A stretch of DNA of 64,000 bases from CAHJXF01 sp038254545 (GTDB taxonomy: Bacteria > Pseudomonadota > Gammaproteobacteria > Burkholderiales > Burkholderiaceae_D): positions 1 through 64,000 of the forward strand of contig JBBSGB010000012.1 in assembly GCA_038254545.1 (NCBI GenBank), read 5' to 3'. The notes under the pieces were generated by a model. It was not told where the DNA came from. It saw only the letters and a list, made by a program, of their open reading frames with translations, and did not search any database. This document shows positions 16,337 through 27,172 of the stretch, in pieces. Position 1 is the first letter of the stretch. Each line of letters starts with the position of its first letter. The translations under genes and the position numbers were made by a program.

Positions 16337-16915
16337 ATGTCCGTCGACAGCGCCAACCAGATCTTCATGCAGGCCGCGCTTGCGCAAGCGCAGAACGCGC
16401 TGCTGGTGGGCGAAGTGCCCGTCGGCGCGGTCGTGGTCCGCAATGGCGAAGTGATCGCCACCGGCTTCAATCAACCGATCGGCAGCCACGATCCCACCTC
16501 ACACGCCGAGATCATCGCGCTTCGCCAGGCTGCACAGCAGACCGGCAACTATCGCCTCGTCGACTGCGAGCTCTACGTCACGCTCGAGCCCTGCGCGATG
16601 TGCGTCGGCGCGATGTTGCATGCACGGCTGCGACGCGTCGTGTTCGGTGCGTACGATCGCAAGACCGGCGCCGCGGGCAGCATCCTCAACCTTTTTTCCG
16701 AATCGGCCCTCAACCATCACACCGAAGCGATCGGCGGCGTGATGGCTGCCGAGAGCGTTGCACTGCTGCGCTCGTTCTTCGAGGAGCGGCGCGCCAAGCG
16801 TGCGGAGGCCGAAGAGGACCGCGCAGCAGCGCTCGCGTCGTTGCGGGGCCACGATCTGAGCACGACGATCGTGACCGATATCGACATGGCCGAGTGGAAC
16901 GCCGCGAAGCAATGA
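16337..16915 (+). CDS. tadA: tRNA adenosine(34) deaminase TadA
   Basis: A 192-residue zinc deaminase that converts A34 to inosine in tRNA-Arg(ACG). The catalytic HAE is at 56-58 (SHAEIIALRQ), and the zinc site PCAMC is at 85-89 (LEPCAMCVGAM). VFGAYDRKTGAAGS and LNLFSESALNHH are TadA-specific. The C-terminal tail after residue 145 is longer than in E. coli, rich in Ala, Arg and Glu. The ATG at 16337 fits the family start. Its TGA overlaps the ATG of ldcA (ATGA), suggesting coupling. Confidence 0.93.
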   Translation: MSVDSANQIFMQAALAQAQNALLVGEVPVGAVVVRNGEVIATGFNQPIGSHDPTSHAEIIALRQAAQQTGNYRLVDCELYVTLEPCAMCVGAMLHARLRRVVFGAYDRKTGAAGSILNLFSESALNHHTEAIGGVMAAESVALLRSFFEERRAKRAEAEEDRAAALASLRGHDLSTTIVTDIDMAEWNAAKQ

Positions 16916-17901
16916 TCGATGCCGTGATCGATGCGGCGCGCGGCAGTGCGAGGCAAGAAGGCAGCGACCCGCACGTCGCTGCGCCGAGCACGCTCGAACG
17001 CATCGCGGTGTTCGCGCCGGGCGGCTACGACGCCGACCCCGTACGGTTCGCCAACGCCCGGCACTATTTCGAAGGCCGGGGCCATCGCGTGATCGAGGCC
17101 GTCGATGCAGATAGCCGGTACGCGCGCTTCTCCGCAAACGACGACGAACGTCTCGCGCAACTGCGTCGCGTGATCGATGCGCCCGACATCGACATCGCGA
17201 TCGCCTTGCGCGGCGGGTACGGCGCAACCCGCTTGTTGCCGCATATCGCCTTCGACGCGATGGCAAAGACGATCGAAGGACAGGGCAAACGCTTCGTCGG
17301 GCACAGCGACTTCACCGCCATCCACCTCGGCCTGCTTGCGAAGACCGGCGCGATCAGCTTCGCGGGCCCGATGGCGAGCTACGACTTCGGCGGCCCGGCG
17401 GTCGATCCATACACCGAAACGCATTTCTGGCGTGCGATGCAGGAGGGCAGGGTCGATGCTCAATTCGAGACGCCGCACGACGACCTGAACGTAAGCGGGG
17501 TGCTGTGGGGCGGCAACCTCTCGATGATCGCGAGCCTGATCGGCACGCCGTGGATACCGCACGTCGATGGCGGCGTGCTCTTCATCGAAGACATCAACGA
17601 ACAGCCGTATCGTATTGAGCGCATGCTGCTTCAGCTTTTGCACGCGGGCATACTAGAACGCCAGCGCATAGTGCTGTGCGGAGATTTTTCGGGCTACAAG
17701 GTCGCCCCTTACGACAACGGATACGACGTCGCCGCGGCGATCGCCCATGTGCGTTCGATCGCGTCGGTGCCGATCGTGACCGGGGTTCCCTTCGGGCACT
17801 GCCCGAAGAAGCTCACGCTCGCGGTCGGGGCTACGATAGCCGTCGAGGTCGGCAGCGGGCGTTGTCGCGTGCGGCAACGCTGGGACTTGCCGGCGCGCTG
17901 A
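16912..17901 (+). CDS. ldcA: Muramoyltetrapeptide LD-carboxypeptidase (S66)
   Basis: A 329-residue cytoplasmic LD-carboxypeptidase, which trims D-Ala from recycled murein tetrapeptides. The S66 triad context is visible: nucleophile Ser132 in RFVGHSDFTAIH, Glu in LFIEDINEQPYRIERM (near 225-235) and His in VPFGHCPKKLTLAVG (near 295). SGVLWGGNLSMIASLIGTP is also conserved. The first 25 residues are variable. Translationally coupled to tadA by a four-base overlap. The genome thus shows tadA-ldcA as one unit. Confidence 0.92.
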   Translation: MIDAVIDAARGSARQEGSDPHVAAPSTLERIAVFAPGGYDADPVRFANARHYFEGRGHRVIEAVDADSRYARFSANDDERLAQLRRVIDAPDIDIAIALRGGYGATRLLPHIAFDAMAKTIEGQGKRFVGHSDFTAIHLGLLAKTGAISFAGPMASYDFGGPAVDPYTETHFWRAMQEGRVDAQFETPHDDLNVSGVLWGGNLSMIASLIGTPWIPHVDGGVLFIEDINEQPYRIERMLLQLLHAGILERQRIVLCGDFSGYKVAPYDNGYDVAAAIAHVRSIASVPIVTGVPFGHCPKKLTLAVGATIAVEVGSGRCRVRQRWDLPAR

Positions 17902-17940
17902 GTCGCGGGAACCCACGATTTGTTGGGTCGATTGGCGAAG

Positions 17941-18546
17941 TCAGTCCCGCACGGCCGGCGTGAAGTCCACCCACTTGTCGATCGGCGCAGGCACCAGCTG
18001 CATCAGCCGTTCGAGCAATGCCGCGGGTTCGGATTCCACCGAGAACAGTTGCCGATGCTCGACACGCACGAAGCGCTCTTCGATCATCCGCTCCGCGAAC
18101 GCCAGGAAGGGATCGAAGTAGCCGGCGACGTTGAGCACGCCGATCGGCTTCGCATGGATCGCCAGTTGCAGCCAAGTCAGCATCTCGGCCAGCTCTTCGA
18201 TCGTCCCCCACCCGCCGGGCATCGCGATGAAGGCGTCGGCCAGGCCTGCCATCGTCATCTTGCGCTCGTGCATGTCGGCCACGACACGCAGGTCCTGTAT
18301 CCCGGTGTGCCCCAGTTCGCGATCCATCAAGGCGCGCGGGATCACACCGATCACGCGGCCGCCCGCAGCCAGCGCGCCGTCGGCGATCGCGCCCATCAGG
18401 CCGACATGCCCACCGCCATAGACGAGTTCGATATCGCGTTCGGCGAGCAATCGTCCGAGCGCAGTCGCGGCGCCTTCATATTCAGGGCGTGCGCCCGCCG
18501 AAGATCCGCAGTACACGCACAGTCGTCTTATCGTCTTGCGACTCAT
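17941..18546 (-). CDS. LOG-family (TIGR00730) cytokinin riboside 5'-monophosphate phosphoribohydrolase
   Basis: A 201-residue Rossmann-fold protein of the LOG family, which splits nucleoside 5'-monophosphates (in plants and some bacteria, cytokinin nucleotides) into base and ribose 5-phosphate. The signature PGGWGTIEEL is near residue 112. The N-terminal VYCGSS and LVYGGGHVGLMG loops bind the substrate, and HERK near 95 is also conserved. Length is usual. Its 3' end lies 39 bases from the convergent ldcA. Many bacterial members have a housekeeping role; hormone production is not implied. Confidence 0.9.
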   Translation of the reverse strand: MSRKTIRRLCVYCGSSAGARPEYEGAATALGRLLAERDIELVYGGGHVGLMGAIADGALAAGGRVIGVIPRALMDRELGHTGIQDLRVVADMHERKMTMAGLADAFIAMPGGWGTIEELAEMLTWLQLAIHAKPIGVLNVAGYFDPFLAFAERMIEERFVRVEHRQLFSVESEPAALLERLMQLVPAPIDKWVDFTPAVRD

Positions 18547-18759
18547 CGTCGTTCCTCTCCCGTTGCCCCGACGGCGTCAGGCTTCGAAGCCGCGATGATA
18601 AAATGCGACCGGTTCGCCGCGTCGATCTCCTCATCCGCTGAACGCCGCGCCTGTCGCGCATCGCGCGGCTGCAACGACCCCATCCGCCGTGTTTTCCTGC
18701 GTTGCGACGCGACGCAGGGCGCCGCCATTTCTCTTCGTTCCCCATCACCGCCACCTGCC

Positions 18760-20349
18760 GTGCTCTCCACCGCCAACATCACCATGCAGTTCGGCGCCAA
18801 GCCGCTCTTCGAGAACATCTCGGTCAAGTTCGGCGAGGGCAATCGCTACGGCCTGATCGGCGCGAACGGCTGCGGCAAGTCGACGTTCATGAAGATCCTC
18901 GGCGGCGACCTCGAGCCGTCGGGTGGCACTGTCATGCTCGACGCCGGCGAGCGCCTGGGCAAGCTCAGCCAGGACCAGTTCGCCTTCGAGGACATGCGCG
19001 TACTGGACGTGGTGATGATGGGCCACGCCGAGATGTGGGCGGCGATGACGGAGCGCGACGCGATCTACGCGAATCCCGAGGCAAGCGACGACGACTACAT
19101 GCACGCGGCCGAGCTCGAGGCGAAGTTCGCCGAGTTCGACGGCTACACCGCCGAAGCGCGCGCGGGTGAACTGCTGCTGGGCGCGGGCATCCCCATCGAA
19201 CAGCATCAAGGCCCGATGAGTTCGGTCGCACCCGGATGGAAGCTGCGCGTACTGCTCGCGCAGGCGCTCTTCTCGAACCCCGACATCCTGCTGCTCGACG
19301 AGCCCACCAACAACCTCGACATCAACAGCATCCGCTGGCTGGAAGACGTGCTCAACGCGCGCTCGAGCACCATGATCATCATTAGCCACGACCGTCACTT
19401 CCTGAACCAGGTGTGCACGCACATGGCCGACATGGATTACGGCAAGCTCACCGTGTGGCCCGGCACCTATGACGACTACATGCTGGCGTCGGTACAAGCC
19501 AAGGAGCGCCAGGCCAGCGCCAATGCGAAGGCGAAGGAGCGCGTTGCCGACCTGCAGGATTTCGTGCGCCGCTTCTCGGCCAACAAGTCCAAGGCGCGCC
19601 AGGCCACCAGCCGCATGAAGATGATCGACAAGATCAAGATCGAAGACTTCAAGCCCTCGAGCCGACAGAATCCTTTCATCCGTTTCGAAGGCGAGAAGAA
19701 GCTGCATCGGCTCGCGGTCGAAGTGCAGCATCTGTCGAAGGCCTACGACAAACCGGTCATCTCCAACTTCGACATCATGGTCGAGGCCGGCGAGAAGATC
19801 GCGATCGTGGGCGAGAACGGCGCCGGCAAGACGACCTTGCTGTCGTGCACGGCGCAGGTCGTGGAGCCCGATCGCGGCGTCGTCAAATGGGCCGAGAACG
19901 CCAATCCCGGCCTGATGCCGCAGGATCCGGGCGAGTATTTCGACAGCGAGGAGTCGTTGACCGACTGGATGGGCCGCTGGACCCAGGAGGGCGACGACGA
20001 CCAGGCGGTGCGCGGCATGCTCGGACGCCTGCTGTTCTCGGGTGACGAAGTCAAGAAGCCCGTGAAGGTGCTGTCCGGAGGCGAGAAAGGCCGCATGATG
20101 TTCGGCAAGCTGATGCTCGGCCGGCACAACGTGCTGCTGATGGACGAGCCGACCAATCACATGGACATGGAATCGATCGAGTCGCTCAACCTCGCGCTCG
20201 ACAAATACAAGGGCACCTTGCTGTTCGTCTCGCACGACCGCGAGTTCGTCAATTCGCTGGCCACGCGCGTGCTCGAGATCAAGCCCGAAGGCATCGTCGA
20301 TTTCCAGGGCAGCTACGACGAGTATCTGACCACGCAGGGCGTGGAATAA
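18760..20349 (+). CDS. ABC-F family ATPase, YbiT type
   Basis: A 529-residue ribosome-associated ABC-F protein with two ATPase domains and no membrane segments. Domain 1: GANGCGKST, then APGWKLRVLLAQAL and LLLDEPTNNLDI. Domain 2: GENGAGKTT, LSGGEKGRMMFGKL and LLMDEPTNHMDMESIE. The linker between them (about 235-300) is Lys/Arg/Ala-rich, as in the P-site-reaching PtIM. The GTG start at 18760 gives a length almost equal to E. coli YbiT (530 residues). The frame is open further upstream, but without conserved sequence. YbiT-type proteins act on stalled or idle ribosomes; the exact role is not settled. Confidence 0.9.
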   Translation: MLSTANITMQFGAKPLFENISVKFGEGNRYGLIGANGCGKSTFMKILGGDLEPSGGTVMLDAGERLGKLSQDQFAFEDMRVLDVVMMGHAEMWAAMTERDAIYANPEASDDDYMHAAELEAKFAEFDGYTAEARAGELLLGAGIPIEQHQGPMSSVAPGWKLRVLLAQALFSNPDILLLDEPTNNLDINSIRWLEDVLNARSSTMIIISHDRHFLNQVCTHMADMDYGKLTVWPGTYDDYMLASVQAKERQASANAKAKERVADLQDFVRRFSANKSKARQATSRMKMIDKIKIEDFKPSSRQNPFIRFEGEKKLHRLAVEVQHLSKAYDKPVISNFDIMVEAGEKIAIVGENGAGKTTLLSCTAQVVEPDRGVVKWAENANPGLMPQDPGEYFDSEESLTDWMGRWTQEGDDDQAVRGMLGRLLFSGDEVKKPVKVLSGGEKGRMMFGKLMLGRHNVLLMDEPTNHMDMESIESLNLALDKYKGTLLFVSHDREFVNSLATRVLEIKPEGIVDFQGSYDEYLTTQGVE

Positions 20350-20395
20350 TTTGCCTCAGTTTCCAACCAACTCGAAACGATAGAGTAGAGCGTCA

Positions 20396-21799
20396 ATGAA
20401 AATCACGCACGTGGGGCATGCCTCCATCCTGATCGAAACCGCTGGAGTCAGCGTTCTCTCGGACCCCTGGTGGAAAGGTCCGTGCTTCGGCGCCCAGTGG
20501 TGGCTCTATCCACGAGCCCACCTGGTTGCGATCGCGGAGACGCGACCCGATTACATATATATTTCGCACGGGCACCACGACCATTTTCATCCGGGAACGT
20601 TGAAAACATTCGATCGCAAGACAAAGATTCTGGTTTCGGCCCACACCGGTTTGACACCGGCATTGCAGGACCTTGGATTTGAAGTCATAGAGGTGACGGA
20701 CCAGAAGCCCGTGCTGCTCGGCACCAGCGGGATCGAATGCCGCATTATTCGCACTTGCGGAGACGATACGCTGATGACCCTGAACGACGGGGTCGGTGTC
20801 TGTGTGAACATCAATGACGCATTGCATTCAGCACCGGACAAGATACAAGATGAATATATTGCGTTGCTCAGGCAATTGCATCCGAAAATCGATTATGTAT
20901 TTTGCGGGTACGGCGTTGCCTCCCATTTCCCGAACTGCTACGTCATTCCCGGAAAAGACCGCGAGGAAACCGCGTTGCGGCGACAGCAGTATTTCAACCG
21001 CAAATGGGCACACCTGGTGCGGGATTTGAATCCTGTCTTCGGATTCCCGTTCGCCGCCGACGTGGTGTTTCTGGAGAACGACCTGTTCTGGGTCAACGGT
21101 GTTTCTCACAATGGCGAGAGACCCACAACGCTATTTAGATCGATCTACCCGGAATCGAAAGTCGAGGTCATGGATATCGCACCTGGTTTCGTGATCGAAG
21201 ACGGAGAGGTCAAGCAGCCGGTTTTTCGCCTTCCTCTGGAGGATTCTTCCATTCGGCAGCAATATTCGGATGAAATCGAGCGCGCCAATCGCTATGGAGG
21301 GACGGGCACATCGCAGATCGTCGAGGTTCAAAACATGCTTCTAGGCAATCTCGCCGCCTGTGGCGACTATCTGGCGGACTATCGAGACGACTATCGGTTC
21401 CTGATCCAGTTCCGCAATGCGGATAGCGCAATTGCGATTCACAAACACGGGCGAAAAATCGATATCCAAAGGATCGACGCGGCTGAAGTGCCTGCATTCG
21501 ATATTTCTTACACGACTCGAGTCTCATATCTCAAATGGGCAATGACCCAACCTTATGGCGATGAGATTCTTTTCGTTGGATCGGGTGGGATTTTCGAATT
21601 CAGGAACAAGCGTGATGCCGTCGATAATCTGCAGCGGGAATTTATCCATCTGCTACGAAACCCGAAGCTCGGTATCGGGACGAGGCGAACCCAGGAGCTC
21701 CGTGTCGTGCGCCATGCGAAGAACGCAGTCAAGAAATTTCTGGGCCGATACGATATGGACTTGTACGATCTGGGCACCTGGACGGTGTTCACGAAATAG
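20396..21799 (+). CDS. MBL-fold metallo-hydrolase (UlaG / CMP-Neu5Ac hydroxylase-like)
   Basis: A 467-residue metallo-beta-lactamase-fold protein. The N-terminus MKITHVGHASILIET is typical of the UlaG/NAPE-PLD-like branch. Metal motif HGHHDH is at residues 58-63 (H-x-H-x-D-H). SDPWWKG at 22-28 and GYGVASHFPNCY near 182 recall CMP-N-acetylneuraminate hydroxylase-like proteins, which lack a Rieske domain here. The C-terminal 170 residues match nothing I can name. By eye the coding is clearly more A+T-rich, with codons such as ATA, AAA and TTT that neighbours avoid, pointing to horizontal transfer. Monocistronic between the ABC-F and aldehyde dehydrogenase genes. Confidence 0.78.
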   Translation: MKITHVGHASILIETAGVSVLSDPWWKGPCFGAQWWLYPRAHLVAIAETRPDYIYISHGHHDHFHPGTLKTFDRKTKILVSAHTGLTPALQDLGFEVIEVTDQKPVLLGTSGIECRIIRTCGDDTLMTLNDGVGVCVNINDALHSAPDKIQDEYIALLRQLHPKIDYVFCGYGVASHFPNCYVIPGKDREETALRRQQYFNRKWAHLVRDLNPVFGFPFAADVVFLENDLFWVNGVSHNGERPTTLFRSIYPESKVEVMDIAPGFVIEDGEVKQPVFRLPLEDSSIRQQYSDEIERANRYGGTGTSQIVEVQNMLLGNLAACGDYLADYRDDYRFLIQFRNADSAIAIHKHGRKIDIQRIDAAEVPAFDISYTTRVSYLKWAMTQPYGDEILFVGSGGIFEFRNKRDAVDNLQREFIHLLRNPKLGIGTRRTQELRVVRHAKNAVKKFLGRYDMDLYDLGTWTVFTK

Positions 21800-21854
21800 T
21801 CTCGCGCTCCGTGCCATTCATGTTCCGAAACAACTTTGCAAGGTGGGCTGATTC

Positions 21855-23306
21855 ATGAAGACATTCGACAAGCTCTACATCAACGGCCAGTGGGTCACGC
21901 CGCACGGCAAGGGCACCATCGACGCCGATCACGCCGCGACTGAAGAGGCGATCACGCGCATCCCCGAGGGCGACGAGGCCGACGTCGATGCGGCGGTCGC
22001 GGCGGCGCGGGCTGCGTTCGACGGCTGGTCGAACACGCCGGTCGCCGTGCGCGCTGAAGCGCTGCGCAAGATATCGTCCGCGCTCGCCGCGCGCGCGGAC
22101 GACATCGCGATGGCGATCGCCACCGAAGTCGGCATGCCGCTCAAGCTCGCGCGCCGCATCCAGACCGATGGGCCGGTCGCGAACTGGGCTGCCTACGCCA
22201 AGGTCGCGGAGAATTTCGAGTTCGAGAAGCGGGTCGGCTCCTCGCTCGTGATCCGCGAGCCGATCGGAGTGGTCGGTTGCATCACGCCCTGGAATTTCCC
22301 GTTGAACCAGATCACGCTGAAGGTCGCGCCCGCGATCGCTGCGGGGTGCACGGTGGTGCTGAAGCCGTCCGAGGTCGCACCGACCGTTGCGTTCATCCTG
22401 GCCGAAGCGATCGATTCGGCCAGTTTGCCCAAGGGCGTCTTCAATCTCGTGACCGGCTATGGACCGGTCGTGGGCGAGGCACTCGCGAAGCACCCCGAGG
22501 TGGACATGATCTCGTTCACCGGCTCGACGCGCGCGGGTCGCCGCGTCGGCGAAGTCGCGGCGCAGACCATCAAGCGCGTCGCGCTCGAACTCGGCGGCAA
22601 GTCGGCTTCGGTGATCCTCGACGACGCGGACTTCGCGACGGCGATCAAGGGCACGATCGGCAATTGCTATCTCAATTCGGGACAGGCCTGCATCGCGCAG
22701 ACGCGCATGCTGGTTCCCGCAGCGCGCTTCGACGAAGCCAAGGGGCTGGCCAGGCAGGCGGCTGAACGATTCACGATCGGCGACCCGCTCGACGAAGGCG
22801 CCAAGCTCGGTCCGCTGGTGTCGCGCACGCAGCGCGATCGCGTCGTCGGCCTGATCGACAAGGCGATCAAGGAAGGTTCCGAACTCGTGACCGGCGGCTC
22901 GGACGCGCCGATGGAGAAAGGTTATTTCATCAGACCGACGGTGTTCGCAACCACCGATTCGAAATCGACCATTGCGCAGGAGGAGGTGTTCGGCCCGGTC
23001 TTGACGATTCTTCCCTATGCCGACGAGGACGAGGCGGTGCGCATCGCCAACGACACGCCCTACGGATTGGGCGGCGGCGTGTGGGGCGAGGAAGAGCACG
23101 CGATCAGGGTCGCGCGCCGCATCCGCACCGGCCAGATCGACATCAACGGTGGTCCCTACAATCCGCGTGCGCCTTTCGGCGGCTACAAGCAGTCGGGCAA
23201 CGGCCGCGAGAGCGGCGTCTACGGCTTCGAGGAGTTCCTCGAATACAAATCGCTGCAATTGAAGCCGCAGCCCAAGCCGGGTGAGGAGACCGCGAAGGCC
23301 GCCTGA
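21855..23306 (+). CDS. NAD(P)-dependent aldehyde dehydrogenase
   Basis: A 483-residue aldehyde dehydrogenase. WNFPLN (near 150) and KPSEVAPT bind the cofactor, and FTGSTRAGRRV follows. The general base Glu is in LELGGKSA (near 252), and the nucleophile Cys in NSGQACIAQTR (near 284). EEVFGPVL and the tail PFGGYKQSGNGRE complete the family pattern. Length is standard. It probably oxidises a short or branched aldehyde to its acid; the substrate is not readable. A GGTGGGCTGATTC leader gives a moderate ribosome binding site. It is 59 bases upstream of the penicillin acylase-family gene. Confidence 0.93.
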   Translation: MKTFDKLYINGQWVTPHGKGTIDADHAATEEAITRIPEGDEADVDAAVAAARAAFDGWSNTPVAVRAEALRKISSALAARADDIAMAIATEVGMPLKLARRIQTDGPVANWAAYAKVAENFEFEKRVGSSLVIREPIGVVGCITPWNFPLNQITLKVAPAIAAGCTVVLKPSEVAPTVAFILAEAIDSASLPKGVFNLVTGYGPVVGEALAKHPEVDMISFTGSTRAGRRVGEVAAQTIKRVALELGGKSASVILDDADFATAIKGTIGNCYLNSGQACIAQTRMLVPAARFDEAKGLARQAAERFTIGDPLDEGAKLGPLVSRTQRDRVVGLIDKAIKEGSELVTGGSDAPMEKGYFIRPTVFATTDSKSTIAQEEVFGPVLTILPYADEDEAVRIANDTPYGLGGGVWGEEEHAIRVARRIRTGQIDINGGPYNPRAPFGGYKQSGNGRESGVYGFEEFLEYKSLQLKPQPKPGEETAKAA

Positions 23307-23365
23307 ACCCATTCGTGCGCGCGAGCCGTGCGCGTGACGAGACTATGAGTCCCGGCGTGCGCTGA

Positions 23366-25861
<2,496 letters not shown>

Positions 25862-25891
25862 GAGGTGGCCTGCTCGGCTGATGTCGAGTGC

Positions 25892-27022
25892 CTACTCGGC
25901 CAATGCCGTTCCCGTGGGATCCGCTTCATGCGCGAGCACACCAGGCGCGATGTCGGGCATCAGCTCGGCTTCGTCCGAGGTGGCCTCCCGAAAAAACACC
26001 ATCAAGAGAACGAGGATCACCGGGCCGATCACCAATCCGACAACGCCCATCGAGATCACGCCGCCGAAGATCCCGAAGATGATCGCGAGGAAGGGGAGGC
26101 TGGTGCCGCCTTTGATGAGGATCGGGCGGATCGTGTAGTCGACGCCGAGCACGACGATCAAGCCGACGACGAAAACCGCAATCGCTGCGAACGTTTCGCC
26201 ATTGGCGCCCAGTCCGATGCTGATGACCGCGAGCAGCAAGGGCGCGGCACCCGGCACGAATGCCAGTATCGCGAGCGCGGTGCCGAGCAGTACCGCCGAA
26301 GGAACGCCCGCGAGGTAGAGCACGTTCGACAGCACGATCGCCTCGGCGAAGCCCACGATCACGAGGCCGTTGACCGCCGCACGCAGCGCCTGCGGCACGC
26401 GGATCACGTACTCGCTCCAGCGTTTGCCGAGCCAGCGATTGCCGATCGCGCCGATGCGCTCGATCAGCTGCGGGCCGTCGCGATAGAAAAAATAGAGCAC
26501 CCACAACGCGAAGAACAGCGTTGCGATACGTCCGGTCAGGCCGATCAGGAAGAACTGCGCGGCCGCCTGCACGATGTCGATCTTGGTGGACAGCGTCGTG
26601 CGCAGGAAGGTCGAGAGCTGATTGGGTGCGGCCAGATAGAGATTCCATCGCTCGCGCAAGAAATCCCCGATCCACGGCAAGTGGCTCAACCACTCGGGTG
26701 CGGGCGCGCCTTGCGCATCGACGTGAACGAGATAGGACGCGACCGTCACGATGTCCTGCGTCACGAACACGATCAAGAGCACCATCGGCCCGACCAGCAA
26801 GACGCAGATGAGCGCAGTGGTCAGCGCCGATGCGATCTTGCGGCGGCCCCGGCATTGCGTTTCGATGCGCAGGTATAGAGGCCACGACGCGATCGCGATG
26901 ATGGCCGCCCAGATGATCGCGAGCAGAAAGGGCTTGAGGACGACGAACGCACCCGCGAGGATCAGGCAGGTGAACAGGATGCTGACGATCTGCTTGCCCG
27001 ACAGTTTGTTTTCCACGCTCAT
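25892..27022 (-). CDS. AI-2E/PerM-family permease
   Basis: A 376-residue inner-membrane protein with about eight hydrophobic segments. Family features are the paired N-terminal helices (ILAGAFVVLKPFLLAIIWA), the long hydrophilic region at about 110-150 and the C-terminal GVDYTIRPILIKGGTSLPFL block followed by IFGGVISMGVVGLVIGPVIL. The ATG at 27022 begins MSVENKLSGKQ. Upstream in-frame Met at 27097 would run over the terminator of the next gene. PerM proteins export small molecules or ions; the substrate is not predictable. It overlaps nothing and faces the penicillin acylase gene. Confidence 0.88.
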   Translation of the reverse strand: MSVENKLSGKQIVSILFTCLILAGAFVVLKPFLLAIIWAAIIAIASWPLYLRIETQCRGRRKIASALTTALICVLLVGPMVLLIVFVTQDIVTVASYLVHVDAQGAPAPEWLSHLPWIGDFLRERWNLYLAAPNQLSTFLRTTLSTKIDIVQAAAQFFLIGLTGRIATLFFALWVLYFFYRDGPQLIERIGAIGNRWLGKRWSEYVIRVPQALRAAVNGLVIVGFAEAIVLSNVLYLAGVPSAVLLGTALAILAFVPGAAPLLLAVISIGLGANGETFAAIAVFVVGLIVVLGVDYTIRPILIKGGTSLPFLAIIFGIFGGVISMGVVGLVIGPVILVLLMVFFREATSDEAELMPDIAPGVLAHEADPTGTALAE

Positions 27023-27090
27023 GTTGATGCGGTCGACGTCATGGGCCCGTGCCTGACAGGAATCCAGCCAGCATATACAAGCTCGGCGTT

Positions 27091-27122
27091 CCAACAAAAA
27101 AGGGTGGACCGAAGTCCACCCT
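27091..27122 (-). terminator. Intrinsic terminator of the DUF6351 gene
   Basis: On the minus strand a perfect 9-bp stem (AGGGTGGAC / GTCCACCCT, 27101-27109 with 27114-27122) closes a TTCG tetraloop and is followed by six T. The C-UUCG-G loop is especially stable in RNA. It lies about 50 bases past the stop of the 808-residue lipoprotein gene and before the PerM-type gene, so the two are separate transcripts. Confidence 0.9.
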
Positions 27123-27172
27123 GATTGCCACCGGAGCTCGCCCTGACGGGGCTGGCTCCGTCGGCGTGCCGC

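Noticed and set aside
17920..18759. Upstream extension of the ABC-F frame
   Set aside because: It is a shadow of the opposite-strand LOG-family gene; a GTG at 18760 gives the YbiT length.
18745..20235. Long minus-strand open frame opposite the ABC-F gene
   Set aside because: It is a His/Val/Leu/Arg-rich shadow of the plus-strand gene, a common artefact in GC-rich coding DNA.
21789..23312. Long minus-strand open frame opposite the aldehyde dehydrogenase gene
   Set aside because: Shadow frame; composition is biased and no domain is visible, while the plus strand encodes a full enzyme.
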